A DNA stretch of 64,000 nt from Sulfuricaulis sp. (GTDB lineage Bacteria; Pseudomonadota; Gammaproteobacteria; Acidiferrobacterales; Sulfurifustaceae), in NCBI RefSeq assembly GCF_024653915.1, contig NZ_JANLGY010000009.1, forward strand, positions 1-64,000, in the 5' to 3' direction. The notes below the pieces were generated by a model. It made no database searches, was not told the DNA's origin, and saw nothing but the letters and a program-made list of their open reading frames with translations. Shown piece after piece: positions 43,861 through 52,615 of this stretch. Positions within the stretch are counted from its first letter, which is position 1; the number at the start of each line of letters is the position of its first letter. The position numbers were made by a program, and so were the translations under genes.

Positions 43861-44030
43861 GTGTTTCTCCAGACGGCTATCGGAGCCATTCGTTATGTCA
43901 CCCCCACGGGACATTACGGACAGACTCCAAACTGAAATGGACTGCTTAAGGACGCTCAGGTATTTCTCCTGACGGTTAACGGAGCAATCTTTCATGTCAC
44001 TTACACGGAACATTACGGATAAACTCCAGA
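43861..44030 (-). repeat. Tandem 71-bp imperfect repeat between two beta-helix genes
   Basis: Copies at 43861-43931 and 43960-44030 align without gaps at 55 of 71 positions (99-bp period). The distal copy overlaps the last codons and stop of the upstream gene (…GVYP-stop); the proximal copy preserves an equivalent GVCP-stop. Both end, in the leftward sense, in GGAGAAA, which in the proximal copy is the ribosome site of the 41970-43859 gene. CTCC/GGAG and ATGTC/GACAT stems are kept in both. The pattern suggests a duplicated gene end plus leader, probably from loss of a tandem gene copy. Confidence 0.8.
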
Positions 44031-45950
44031 TGGAATCGGATTGCCTAGGTACTCCCAGATGTAAGTGGTCAGTGTTACCGGCCCTACGTTGCCAAGGCGC
44101 TGGCCAGTGGAACAAAAGCCACGCGTGGTGTTGACGCACATCTCGCGCTTGATGCGATCCTCATTCGGCCACGGCCACAAGGCCGTAGACGTAAGCGTGT
44201 TGTAACCCGATTCGCCAAAACGGCTGTCGTTGCTGCCGTACCGGTTGAGCACGTTGGCGCCGATATCCGCGCCACCGTTGCCCTTGCCTTTGAGGAACGA
44301 GCCGGATTCGACGCGGGTGATGTATTTGAGTGAAGGCGTGGCGCCATCGGCTTGCGGGTTCGAGGTATAGCAACCGACTGAGCAGGTTGTGTTGTTATAG
44401 GCGCTGGAGCGGGCGTTATAGGCGTCCACGTAGCTGGGCTTGTAGGCCGAATTGATCCCATAGCGCCCGGAGTTTGTAGAAATCACGTTACGCAGGGTGC
44501 CGCCGGACAATTCTGGCGCTACACGGATACTGTCCCCGGTTCTGCCGTAGGCCGTGAGGTTTTCCAGAAGATTATTGCTGCCGGAGCGCGCAATATTGAA
44601 ACCTTCACCATCTGCATCCCATGCCACGGCATTGGAAATCCTGATGGTCGGATCTACGGTCCCGCCCACGTCCGGTTCCATGTAGTAGCCCGTATCGGGC
44701 GCTTTGAGAGAAATAGTTCCGAGCCATTCAGCACGGCCGAAATTGGGACCGGGCGCGTGCTGGGCTACCGCAAAATCACCATAGGGTTCGTCGGTGGCGG
44801 CCAGAATGCGGTCTACGACGATGACGTTCTGGACCGAAACGTCCATGGAGTTGTAGACCGTAAAACCAACATTGGGATTGCCGCTGCCGTTGCAACCGGA
44901 CGTGCCGCATCCGTCGCCGCGCACGACCACGCGTCGCCATACATTGTGATGTGAGCGGTAGTTAATGGCGATGATGCGTTCGCCCGAAGCCCACACCCAG
45001 ACATCCTCGATCAGGTTGTAGTCGTTACCATTATCGTGGTCGTTGGTGCCGATACCGAAGGATCCATGGAAACCGCAATCCTTGATGGTGACGTAGCTGG
45101 TGTTATATAGATCGCCGCCACCTTCGAAAGTGATGCCCTGGATCTTGATGAAACTGTCTTTGCGGGTGGAGCGGCCGATAAACAGACCGCCCTGAACCGT
45201 GACATTGCCCGGGTTCAGTGCATGCACATAAGTCACATTGCTCAGGCTGGTCCCGGAGGGTGGCTGAGCGGAACCGGAGCCCTGATAGTTGATATATCCC
45301 GTCCCCGCAGAAGATGAATAATTGCCATCCAGCAGAATCAATTCATCGCCCGCAGTCATGCTGCCGAAGGCCTTGGCGAAAGATTTCCACGGACTGGCAA
45401 GCGAGAGTCCGTTATTGGCAGTGTCGCTGCCTGTTGGAGAGAGATAATAGGTTGCACGGCTTCCTGAGCCGCTGTTGTACGAAACAATCAGCGTATCGAT
45501 GCCGGTATTACCTGCCGCATCGCGCGCCGTTACCGTAATGGTATTGGTGCCATTTTGTAGCGTGACGCTGCCAACGTTCCATGAGATGGAGCCACTGGCC
45601 GTTCCGCTGCCACCCAAGCTGTTCGACCAGGTTACTTGCGTGACGCCAGTATTGTCTGAAGCGCTGCCGGCAAGATTGATGGTGTTGCCGGGAGAAGCGT
45701 AACTGGCGCTGCTGGTCGGACTGATAATTGTGACAATCGGCCTGGTTGTATCGCCTGAATTGCCACCGGAGACGCCGCTCGATCCGCCGGAGGTTGTTCC
45801 GGAGCTGCTGGTAGCCGGGCTGTTGCCACTTTCGCTCGCTCCACCGCCGCAGGCGGTCAGAAGAAAGACAAAAATAAAAAGAAGGATGACAAGTGGCTGA
45901 AAGGCAGAGATGTTGCTCGACGCGAAGCGTAGCCCGCTAGTAGTTTCCAT
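44013..45950 (-). CDS. Beta-helix lipoprotein with one Ig-like domain
   Basis: A 645-aa protein. The signal peptide LVILLFIFVFLLTACGGG carries lipobox LTAC. A Gly/Ser linker and one Ig-like domain (about 70-160) match those of the 41970-43859 product. From YYLSPTGSDTANNGLSLASP onward it is a parallel beta-helix paralogous to the 30584-32191 product, sharing FIGRSTRKDSFIKIQGITFE, DYNLIEDVWVWASGERIIAI and TTYIWEYLGNPIPSGVYP. It is thus a chimera of the two other beta-helix genes' domain types. AGGGAAAC lies before the ATG. Role as for its paralogues. Confidence 0.85.
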   Translation of the reverse strand: METTSGLRFASSNISAFQPLVILLFIFVFLLTACGGGASESGNSPATSSSGTTSGGSSGVSGGNSGDTTRPIVTIISPTSSASYASPGNTINLAGSASDNTGVTQVTWSNSLGGSGTASGSISWNVGSVTLQNGTNTITVTARDAAGNTGIDTLIVSYNSGSGSRATYYLSPTGSDTANNGLSLASPWKSFAKAFGSMTAGDELILLDGNYSSSAGTGYINYQGSGSAQPPSGTSLSNVTYVHALNPGNVTVQGGLFIGRSTRKDSFIKIQGITFEGGGDLYNTSYVTIKDCGFHGSFGIGTNDHDNGNDYNLIEDVWVWASGERIIAINYRSHHNVWRRVVVRGDGCGTSGCNGSGNPNVGFTVYNSMDVSVQNVIVVDRILAATDEPYGDFAVAQHAPGPNFGRAEWLGTISLKAPDTGYYMEPDVGGTVDPTIRISNAVAWDADGEGFNIARSGSNNLLENLTAYGRTGDSIRVAPELSGGTLRNVISTNSGRYGINSAYKPSYVDAYNARSSAYNNTTCSVGCYTSNPQADGATPSLKYITRVESGSFLKGKGNGGADIGANVLNRYGSNDSRFGESGYNTLTSTALWPWPNEDRIKREMCVNTTRGFCSTGQRLGNVGPVTLTTYIWEYLGNPIPSGVYP

Positions 45951-46317
45951 TTAGTTTCCCTGACCTCATCCGCGAGATCGATTAACAGCACATTGCGACT
46001 TTCACTACCCCGCAATCGCGAATCTGCTGTTCGCTTTGTCAGGCACTTTCCGCAAATATATCAGCTGGAAACAGCTCCAAAACATTGGAAACTGATTTAC
46101 GGATGTTTATGACTGATGAGTGGCAATTGCCCCGATAAAAGCAAAAAACCGGGTACCCGACGGTTACCGGTTTCGGTCCGCCAGGGCTGTCGGCCATGGA
46201 AAAAATGTCTGGGCAGCTCCAAACCCTGACTGCCTGCTGGCACCGGCTATGGTACATTCCGGTTTTAGTGTGAGCGGAACACATGCCGATACCGGTCAAT
46301 ACAAGCAGGAATAATAA
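45951..46317. other. Divergent intergenic region between beta-helix and epimerase genes
   Basis: 367 bp containing leaders of both genes. It includes a leftward hairpin with a T-run (46143-46173) and palindromic GGTACC-type segments. A 107-aa leftward frame crossing it lacks a ribosome site and is disrupted by the hairpin, so I regard it as non-coding. Confidence 0.4.
46143..46173 (-). terminator. Leftward terminator-like hairpin in the epimerase/beta-helix gap
   Basis: Read on the minus strand, AAACCGG and CCGGTTT (plus 46146-46152 and 46167-46173) pair around a 14-nt loop and are followed by a run of six T. No annotated gene ends here on that strand, so it would either attenuate the leftward beta-helix transcript or end a short unannotated RNA. 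Confidence 0.45.
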
Positions 46318-47241
46318 ATGAAGGTGCTGGTTACCGGCGGTGCCGGATTTATCGGCTCGCATCTGGTGGAAAAATTACTCGCGGCGGGAGACCGTATACG
46401 GGTGGTGGACGATCTTTCCACTGGCAGGCGCGACAATCTTGTCAGGCATGAGGCGCTTGAATTTATCGAGGGCGATATTCGTGATGCCGGGTTGATTGAC
46501 CGATGCGCCAAGCAGATGGATGCCGTGGTGCATCTCGCCGCTGTCGCCTCGGTACAGGCGAGCATGGACGATCCTGTTCGCACGCATCAGGTCAATTTTG
46601 ACGGAACCCTGAATTTGCTCGAGGCATCGCGCCTTCAAGGCGTTAAACGGTTTATCTATGCCTGTTCCGCAGCAGTTTATGGCGACACCGAGACCATTCC
46701 GGTCCCGGAAGAGGCGATCCCTAAACCATTGTCGCCTTACGCCATAGACAAGTTGTCCGGCGAGCATTACCTGCTTCACTATTATCGGGCCTATGGTTTG
46801 GCCGCCACATCCTTCCGGTTTTTTAATATTTACGGTCCACGTCAGGATCCGTCATCACCCTACTCGGGCGTCATCAGTATTTTTGTGGAACGATTGATGC
46901 GCAACCAGCCGATTACAGTATTTGGCGATGGAGTGCAGACGCGTGATTTCGTTTACGTGGCTGATCTGGCTGACTTGCTCGTGCGGTCGGCGCATGGAAT
47001 GGAAGGCAACGGCGGCGTGTTTAACGTTGGCACCGGCAAGCGTCACTCGCTCCTGCAATTGCTGACGAACCTGGAGAAAATATCAGGAAAAAAAATCGAG
47101 CGACATCACAAACCCACGCGACCCGGCGATATTCAACATTCCTGCGCCGATGTGACTCGCCTGAAAAAAACGTTTGGCAGCGCGCCGGCGACGCTTTTCG
47201 AGGAAGGTTTGAAAAAACTACTCGCGTCGCTCGGTATTTGA
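46318..47241 (+). CDS. NAD-dependent sugar-nucleotide epimerase/dehydratase
   Basis: A 307-aa extended short-chain dehydrogenase. The NAD-binding motif is TGGAGFIGSHLVEKLL (residues 6-21), catalytic Ser/Thr are near YACSAAVYGDTETIP, and the YxxxK motif is YAIDKLSGEHY (~142-152). RFFNIYGPRQDPSSPYSGVI is the substrate-side signature of UDP-GlcNAc/UDP-Glc 4-epimerases of the GalE/WbpP group. AGCAGGAA lies before the ATG. It would supply a C4-epimerised UDP-sugar for the EPS. It is the last gene of the EPS locus, with its own upstream region. Confidence 0.9.
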   Translation: MKVLVTGGAGFIGSHLVEKLLAAGDRIRVVDDLSTGRRDNLVRHEALEFIEGDIRDAGLIDRCAKQMDAVVHLAAVASVQASMDDPVRTHQVNFDGTLNLLEASRLQGVKRFIYACSAAVYGDTETIPVPEEAIPKPLSPYAIDKLSGEHYLLHYYRAYGLAATSFRFFNIYGPRQDPSSPYSGVISIFVERLMRNQPITVFGDGVQTRDFVYVADLADLLVRSAHGMEGNGGVFNVGTGKRHSLLQLLTNLEKISGKKIERHHKPTRPGDIQHSCADVTRLKKTFGSAPATLFEEGLKKLLASLGI

Positions 47242-47252
47242 TGCTTTTTTAT

Positions 47253-48269
47253 TCAAAAGGATGTAGTCAAAGACAGGTTGAACGCCACATCAGGTGCCGC
47301 ACCGACCACCATATCCTCCGATATCGAGAACACGAAAGATTTTCGTGGTGCAAATTCCCAGTCCAGCCCCAGCAACCCCTGTACGGCGTACCTGCCTAAT
47401 TGCCGCAATCCGCTGTCACTGTAAAACGGGCTGTGCACGTCCAGCTGTGCGTTGAATGTCAGTTGCGGGAAGAATTGCTGGCTGATTCCAAAGACACCGA
47501 AGGCCACGAGATGGCGTTGCTGCGCCGGCATGACATTTCCTTCGCTCATTAACAGCAGCCCACCTCCGCCATAAAGATTCCATTTATCAGGCTGACGGGT
47601 AGTGGCTGCGCTCATCCAGCCGGCCAGATCCGTACTCCCGCTGCCCAGCAGATCGGCTTCGTTGCCGGTGGGTAGCTTGAGGCTCACGCGCCAGGCAGCG
47701 GTATAGCTGTCAGAAGCTATCTTTGCGGTGACCGGCATCCCGGCGGTCAAACGCAAATCACCCACGCCGCTGACGGCGCGGTTGAGGTTCACCAGATTTA
47801 CGCCCTGGCGCTCGTAGCGGTAATCAATCCGGTTGCGCGGAAGATCGGTGCGACCATTCTGCGGCAGGCCGAGAATGTCGTGGAATTCCTCAATGGACAT
47901 GTCCAGAAATCCGCCATTGTGTGACACATAAGGCAGATCAAAACCCCATTCCCTGTTCCCGGGCAGGCCCTGGCGCCAGTGCAGCGTCAAACGCCGGGTT
48001 TCTCCATCCAGGCTCAGGGCTTCAGCGCTGCTGCTGGCGCCGGTGAAATGATTGGCAAGTTGCAGATGAAGCGCCAAAGCCGACTCATCCGGGCCCAAAA
48101 CACGCGATTCCCCCAGGGCGGGCAGACCATATATTTGTATCAGGGGGCTTTGGTTAAAGCTGTAAAGCGGTCTCACGGTCTGGGCACCTGTTTCGGCCCA
48201 GGCAAGGCTGCCAGAAAGGGTCGCCACGCATAGCAAAAAGGTGGTGCAGGGAAGATTGGCGAGGCGCAA
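47253..48269 (-). CDS. DUF3187 outer-membrane-like protein
   Basis: A 338-aa protein with a signal peptide (TTFLLCVATLSGSLAWAETG, cleavage near AWA-E). It has a strand-rich mature part with alternating polar/aromatic segments (LRLTAGMPVTAKIASDSYTA, LNLSLTTSF end, with terminal Phe typical for BAM-targeted barrels). The pattern YSFNQSPLIQIYGLPALGES is characteristic of the DUF3187 family. Function unknown; probably an outer-membrane beta-barrel. It converges on the epimerase gene with an 11-bp gap. Confidence 0.8.
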   Translation of the reverse strand: MRLANLPCTTFLLCVATLSGSLAWAETGAQTVRPLYSFNQSPLIQIYGLPALGESRVLGPDESALALHLQLANHFTGASSSAEALSLDGETRRLTLHWRQGLPGNREWGFDLPYVSHNGGFLDMSIEEFHDILGLPQNGRTDLPRNRIDYRYERQGVNLVNLNRAVSGVGDLRLTAGMPVTAKIASDSYTAAWRVSLKLPTGNEADLLGSGSTDLAGWMSAATTRQPDKWNLYGGGGLLLMSEGNVMPAQQRHLVAFGVFGISQQFFPQLTFNAQLDVHSPFYSDSGLRQLGRYAVQGLLGLDWEFAPRKSFVFSISEDMVVGAAPDVAFNLSLTTSF

Positions 48270-48392
48270 AGGGAAGAGGCTATAAGTTATTAGTTAATTA
48301 TATTGGCCGCTAATCCTGCCACATTCCATCTTTTTTTCCAGCCATTTATTTAAAGAGATTGCTGGAATTTCTAGACAACACTGTAACGGTTG

Positions 48393-49064
48393 TTATTTGT
48401 TGTTGCTGCGCTTTCCGGTCCGACGAAAACGTTTGACGAAGCGCGGGAGGAAAACCAGCGCGGCCACCAGTCCCAGGGCGATCAGAATCTTGTGGATCAT
48501 TCCTTCAGCCCCCTGTGCGACTTCTCGTCCGGCATAGCCGATATAGGTAAAGGCGAAGGCCCCCGGGAGCATGAACACGTAAGTGGCCAGGATGTAGTGC
48601 GCGAGGCGTATACGTGTCAGACCCAGCGCATAATTGAGCAGGAAAAACGGAAATAACGGCATCAGCCGGGTGAATGCCACGAAGCGCCAGCCTTCTTCTT
48701 GTACGCCCTGCATCAATTGTTTCACGCGATCACCGGCCTTGCGCGCGGCCCATTCAGAAGCAAGATAACGCGCAACAAGAAAAGCCAGGGTGGCGCCGAG
48801 TGTGGCGCCCGTCAGGTTATAAAATGTTCCGGCGAGCGGACCAAACAGCGCGCCGCCCGCGAACGTGAGGATCGAACCTGGGAGAAACAATACCGTGGCG
48901 ATAGCGTAGATGATCATGAACAGGAGTGGACCCCATAAACCTGCCTCCTTGATTACGTCGTCCAGCGTCTCAAAGCTCAGCCGGTCGCGGTAGAAAAAGG
49001 CCACGATGATGCCCGCCGCCAGCATCAATGCCAGGACGATACGCGCCCAACGCTCCAGTTTCAT
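48393..49064 (-). CDS. TVP38/TMEM64 (VTT/DedA superfamily) membrane protein
   Basis: About 223 aa from ATG 49064; a 25-residue upstream extension overlaps the neighbouring gene. It has five or six hydrophobic segments, with the re-entrant VTT signatures LFLPGSILTFAGGALFGPLA, FLVARYLASEWAARK and FTRLMPLFPFFLLNYALGLT, and the later LPGAFAFTYIG. These proteins are lipid scramblases or transporters of the inner membrane. The ATG overlaps the stop of the sterol-desaturase-like gene by 4 bp, so the two are cotranscribed, hinting at a shared membrane-lipid role. Confidence 0.87.
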   Translation of the reverse strand: MKLERWARIVLALMLAAGIIVAFFYRDRLSFETLDDVIKEAGLWGPLLFMIIYAIATVLFLPGSILTFAGGALFGPLAGTFYNLTGATLGATLAFLVARYLASEWAARKAGDRVKQLMQGVQEEGWRFVAFTRLMPLFPFFLLNYALGLTRIRLAHYILATYVFMLPGAFAFTYIGYAGREVAQGAEGMIHKILIALGLVAALVFLPRFVKRFRRTGKRSNNK

Positions 49065-49915
49065 TTTGAGGAATTCCAGCGGCGGTTGATGGCATATCCG
49101 GTTACCTTGCCTGCGAATGGAATGGTCAGCATCCCCCAAAGCCGTTCCGTCTGTCGCGGCTGGCGGAATTCGCGAATACCGATGGTCATTTTCTGGTGGC
49201 CATGTTCCGGTTGGTCTCGGTATGTGTCAAGCAAGCGGTCCCACCATGAAAGATTGAATCCAAAGTTGCTGTTGGTTTCATGATCCAGGATGGAATGGTG
49301 CACACGATGCATGTCCGGTGTCACGATCATGCTGCGGAGGAGGCGATCAAGCGAACGCGGCATGCGGACATTGCTGTGATTAAACATGGAGGCGGTACTG
49401 AGCAGAATTTCGAAAATGATGACCGCCAGTACCGGTGGCCCCAGTACCAGAATGACCGCGAACTTGATAACCATTGAAAGGATTATCTCAATGGGGTGGA
49501 AACGCGCGCCAGTGGCGACATCAAAATCCAGATCGGCATGGTGCACTCTGTGCAGCCGCCATAATACCGGGATGGCATGGAACATGACGTGTTGCAGGTA
49601 TATCGCAAGATCCAACACCATCACAGAGACAACGAGGGCGGCAGCGTCGGGGATGTAAAACTGATTCAGTACGCCCCATTCATTTTCATATGCTAGAAGC
49701 GCCACCCCTACGGCGCCCAGCGGGAAAATAAACCGCAGCAGAAAGCTGTTCAGGAATACGATGGCCAAATTGTTTGCCCAGCGTGCGGCTTTGGGCAGTG
49801 ACAGTTTGCGCCGCGGGGCCAGAATTTCCCATAACGCCATGGTGGCCAGGATTCCGAAAAAGAATCCCAAACGCATGGCAGGCTCATGACTCTGAATGAA
49901 TTCAGTGATGGTCAA
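49061..49915 (-). CDS. Sterol desaturase / fatty-acid hydroxylase family protein
   Basis: About 284 aa. A TTG at 49915 starts at the region resembling homologues (TITEFIQSHEPAMRLGFFFG); GTG 49957 and ATG 49876 are alternatives, none with a clear ribosome site. It is a four-helix membrane di-iron enzyme with His clusters HVMFHAIP (HxxxH), HRVHHAD, HSNVRMPRSLD and HRVHHSILDHETNSNFG. The full eight-His set appears present, so it should be active in oxidising a lipid. It is coupled to the VTT protein gene downstream. Confidence 0.87.
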   Translation of the reverse strand: MTITEFIQSHEPAMRLGFFFGILATMALWEILAPRRKLSLPKAARWANNLAIVFLNSFLLRFIFPLGAVGVALLAYENEWGVLNQFYIPDAAALVVSVMVLDLAIYLQHVMFHAIPVLWRLHRVHHADLDFDVATGARFHPIEIILSMVIKFAVILVLGPPVLAVIIFEILLSTASMFNHSNVRMPRSLDRLLRSMIVTPDMHRVHHSILDHETNSNFGFNLSWWDRLLDTYRDQPEHGHQKMTIGIREFRQPRQTERLWGMLTIPFAGKVTGYAINRRWNSSK

Positions 49916-50105
49916 GCGTGATATAAAATCTGTTGAGCAATCAAAACAGCTTATCACGAGGAGATGGTATGTATTCGGGCCTGGTGGCGTAACATCATGA
50001 TTTTTAGATTCATCGCTCTGTCGTCCAACGGCAATAGCTTTGAAAGGCTTTGATCCGGAACTTCATTGGAAATTGGTCTGGTTTGCGCTATTTTGTGCCC
50101 TCGTC

Positions 50106-52499
50106 ATGCGTTATATCCGCAAATTTTCCGAGCTGGGGATTAACGACGTCCCCGTCGTCGGAGGCAAGAATGCTTCTCTGGGCGAGATGTTTCGCCACTT
50201 GAGCGCCGAGGGTGTGCGGGTTCCCGACGGATTTGCCACCACCTCCGAAGCCTATCGGCATTATCTGGACCACAATCAACTCACCGAACGCATTCAGGCG
50301 CGCCTGACGGGAGTCAACTCGGACGATCTTGCACAGCTGGGTCAGGCCGGCAGCGAGATTCGCCGCTGGATTCAGGAGGCCAGCATGCCAGCGGACCTGA
50401 TCGGGGAAATCACGGCGGCTTACGAAAACCTGGCGCGGCAATACGGGCCGGAACCGGATGTGGCCGTGCGCAGTTCGGCCACGGCCGAAGACCTTCCCAA
50501 TGCTTCTTTTGCCGGTCAGCAGGATACTTTCCTTAATATTCGTGGCGCTGAAAATCTCCTGGTGATTTGCCGGCGTGTTTTCGCCTCGCTTTTCAATGAC
50601 CGGGCGATTTCCTATCGCGTGCACCAGGGATTCGACCACGCGCAGGTGGCGCTCTCGATCGGCGTGCAGAAAATGGTACGTTCTGACATTGCATCCTCCG
50701 GCGTGATGTTTACGCTCGATACCGAAACCGGATTCCGTGATGTCGTCTTCATCAATGCTGCCTATGGTCTCGGTGAGAATGTGGTGCAGGGGGCGGTCAA
50801 TCCGGATGAATTTTATGTCTTCAAGCCGACACTCATGGAAGGCAAGCGACCGATTCTCAAGCGCCATCTCGGCAGCAAGGCCATCAAGATGATCTATGCG
50901 GAGAATGCCGCGGACGACAATCCAACACGAAACATCACGGTGCCGCAGGCGGATCGATTGCGGTTCTCCGTGACGGATGACGAGGCGCTGGAGCTCGCGC
51001 GGTTCGCCGTGAAAATCGAGCAGCATTATTCGAAACTCGCGGGTCAGGACCGTCCCATGGATATCGAATGGGCCAAAGACGGCGTGGATGGCAAGCTGTA
51101 CATTGTGCAGGCACGCCCTGAAACGGTGCGCTCACGCGAAGCGCGCGATGTGTATGAGGTTTATGCGCTGGAATCGCGCGGTAAGTTACTCACCTCCGGC
51201 AAAAGTGTCGGCCGCCGCATCGCGGGTGGCGCCGCGCATGTGATCGAGAAAGCGGCTGACATGTCGAAATTGCGCGCTGGCGAAGTGCTGGTGACCGACA
51301 TGACCGATCCTGACTGGGAGCCGGTAATGAAAACCGCCGCTGCCATCGTTACCAATCGTGGCGGTCGTACGTGCCACGCCGCTATCGTTGCGCGTGAACT
51401 GGGCATCCCAGCCATCGTGGGTTGCGGTGATGCTACCGAGGTTATTCGCAGTGGCGTGAAGGTGACGGTGAGTTGTGCCGAGGGCGATACCGGACAGGTT
51501 TACGAGGGCGAGCAGAAATTTCGCATCGACCGGATATCGCTGGATTCCGCGCAAAGGCCGCGCACGAAAATCATGATGAATGTCGGCAATCCCGACCAGG
51601 CCTTTGAAAACTCTTTCCTGCCGAATGACGGCGTGGGTCTCGCGCGCCTGGAATTCATCATCAATCACAGCATCCAGGCACACCCGCGCGCGCTGCTGGA
51701 ATATGACAAACTCGGCCAGGATGAACAGCGGCACATCGACCGGCTGACAGCGGGGTATACGGATCGCCGCACCTACTTTATCAGTCGCCTTGCCGAGGGT
51801 ATCGGCACCATCGCCGCTGCGTTTCACCCCAAGCCAGTCATTGTGCGTCTGAGCGATTTCAAATCGAACGAATACGCCTCGCTGTTCGGCGGCGCCGGTT
51901 TCGAGCCCAAGGAGGAAAATCCCATGCTCGGTCTGCGTGGGGCCTCGCGCTATTACTCCGAATCCTTCCGCGACAGTTTTGCCATGGAGTGTGCGGCGCT
52001 CAAGCAGGTGCGCGAAGACATGGGGCTGGACAATGTTGTCGTGATGATCCCGTTTGTGCGCAGTGTGGACGAGGCGAAAACTGTGTTGGCGGTCATGCGC
52101 ACGCATGGACTCGAGCGCGGAAAGGCAGGGCTTAAGGTCTACCTCATGTGCGAGATCCCCGCGAATGCCTTGCTGGCGGAGGACTTCCTGCAGCACCTGG
52201 ACGGTTTTTCCATTGGCTCCAACGATCTGACCCAGCTGACCTTGGGCGTGGACCGCGATTCGGGACTCGTGACCGGCTTTGACGAGCGCAACCCGGCGGT
52301 GCTCAAGCTCATGGAGATGGCCATCCAGACTGCCCGCAAAATGGGCAAATACGTCGGTATCTGCGGGCAGGCCCCGTCGGATTATCCCGAGATCACCACC
52401 TGGCTCGTGCGGCAGGGCATCGAGTCCATATCGCTCAATCCTGACAGTGTCATTCCCATGACGCGCGTGGTGCATCAGGCAGAGCAGTCGCTCAAGTAA
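50106..52499 (+). CDS. ppsA: Phosphoenolpyruvate synthase
   Basis: About 797 aa from ATG 50106, the usual family length; an in-frame TTG at 50040 would add 22 residues without homology. It converts pyruvate, ATP and water to PEP, AMP and phosphate in gluconeogenesis. The N-terminal ATP-grasp domain shows VVGGKNASLGEMFRHL and VRSSATAEDLPNASFAGQQD. The central phosphohistidine domain has GGRTCHAAIVARELGIPAIV with the catalytic His. The C-terminal TIM-barrel contains GVGLARLEFIINHSIQAHPR, SNDLTQLTLGVDRDSGLV and VGICGQAPSDYPE. All domains are intact. No PPSR regulator gene is adjacent. Confidence 0.96.
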   Translation: MRYIRKFSELGINDVPVVGGKNASLGEMFRHLSAEGVRVPDGFATTSEAYRHYLDHNQLTERIQARLTGVNSDDLAQLGQAGSEIRRWIQEASMPADLIGEITAAYENLARQYGPEPDVAVRSSATAEDLPNASFAGQQDTFLNIRGAENLLVICRRVFASLFNDRAISYRVHQGFDHAQVALSIGVQKMVRSDIASSGVMFTLDTETGFRDVVFINAAYGLGENVVQGAVNPDEFYVFKPTLMEGKRPILKRHLGSKAIKMIYAENAADDNPTRNITVPQADRLRFSVTDDEALELARFAVKIEQHYSKLAGQDRPMDIEWAKDGVDGKLYIVQARPETVRSREARDVYEVYALESRGKLLTSGKSVGRRIAGGAAHVIEKAADMSKLRAGEVLVTDMTDPDWEPVMKTAAAIVTNRGGRTCHAAIVARELGIPAIVGCGDATEVIRSGVKVTVSCAEGDTGQVYEGEQKFRIDRISLDSAQRPRTKIMMNVGNPDQAFENSFLPNDGVGLARLEFIINHSIQAHPRALLEYDKLGQDEQRHIDRLTAGYTDRRTYFISRLAEGIGTIAAAFHPKPVIVRLSDFKSNEYASLFGGAGFEPKEENPMLGLRGASRYYSESFRDSFAMECAALKQVREDMGLDNVVVMIPFVRSVDEAKTVLAVMRTHGLERGKAGLKVYLMCEIPANALLAEDFLQHLDGFSIGSNDLTQLTLGVDRDSGLVTGFDERNPAVLKLMEMAIQTARKMGKYVGICGQAPSDYPEITTWLVRQGIESISLNPDSVIPMTRVVHQAEQSLK

Positions 52500-52615
52500 C
52501 GGCGAACTGAAATAGCCAACCATCGTCTAACATTGTCAGTGGGTGTCTTTGCCCAGTAAGATCACGGCTGGCACAGCCGCCTGACCCATAACCCAGACCA
52601 GCGAGAAATCATTTC

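Noticed and set aside
43861-44030. c-di-GMP-I (GEMM) or tandem glycine riboswitch
   Set aside because: Conserved core sequences of either class are missing; the copies are better explained as duplicated gene end plus leader.
46230-46260. Second sigma-54 promoter (CTGGCACC...)
   Set aside because: The -24 half is present but there is no TTGC at the required 10-bp GG-GC spacing.
46039-46362. 107-aa leftward frame upstream of the beta-helix gene
   Set aside because: No ribosome site, crosses a hairpin with T-run and the epimerase start; no protein-like pattern.
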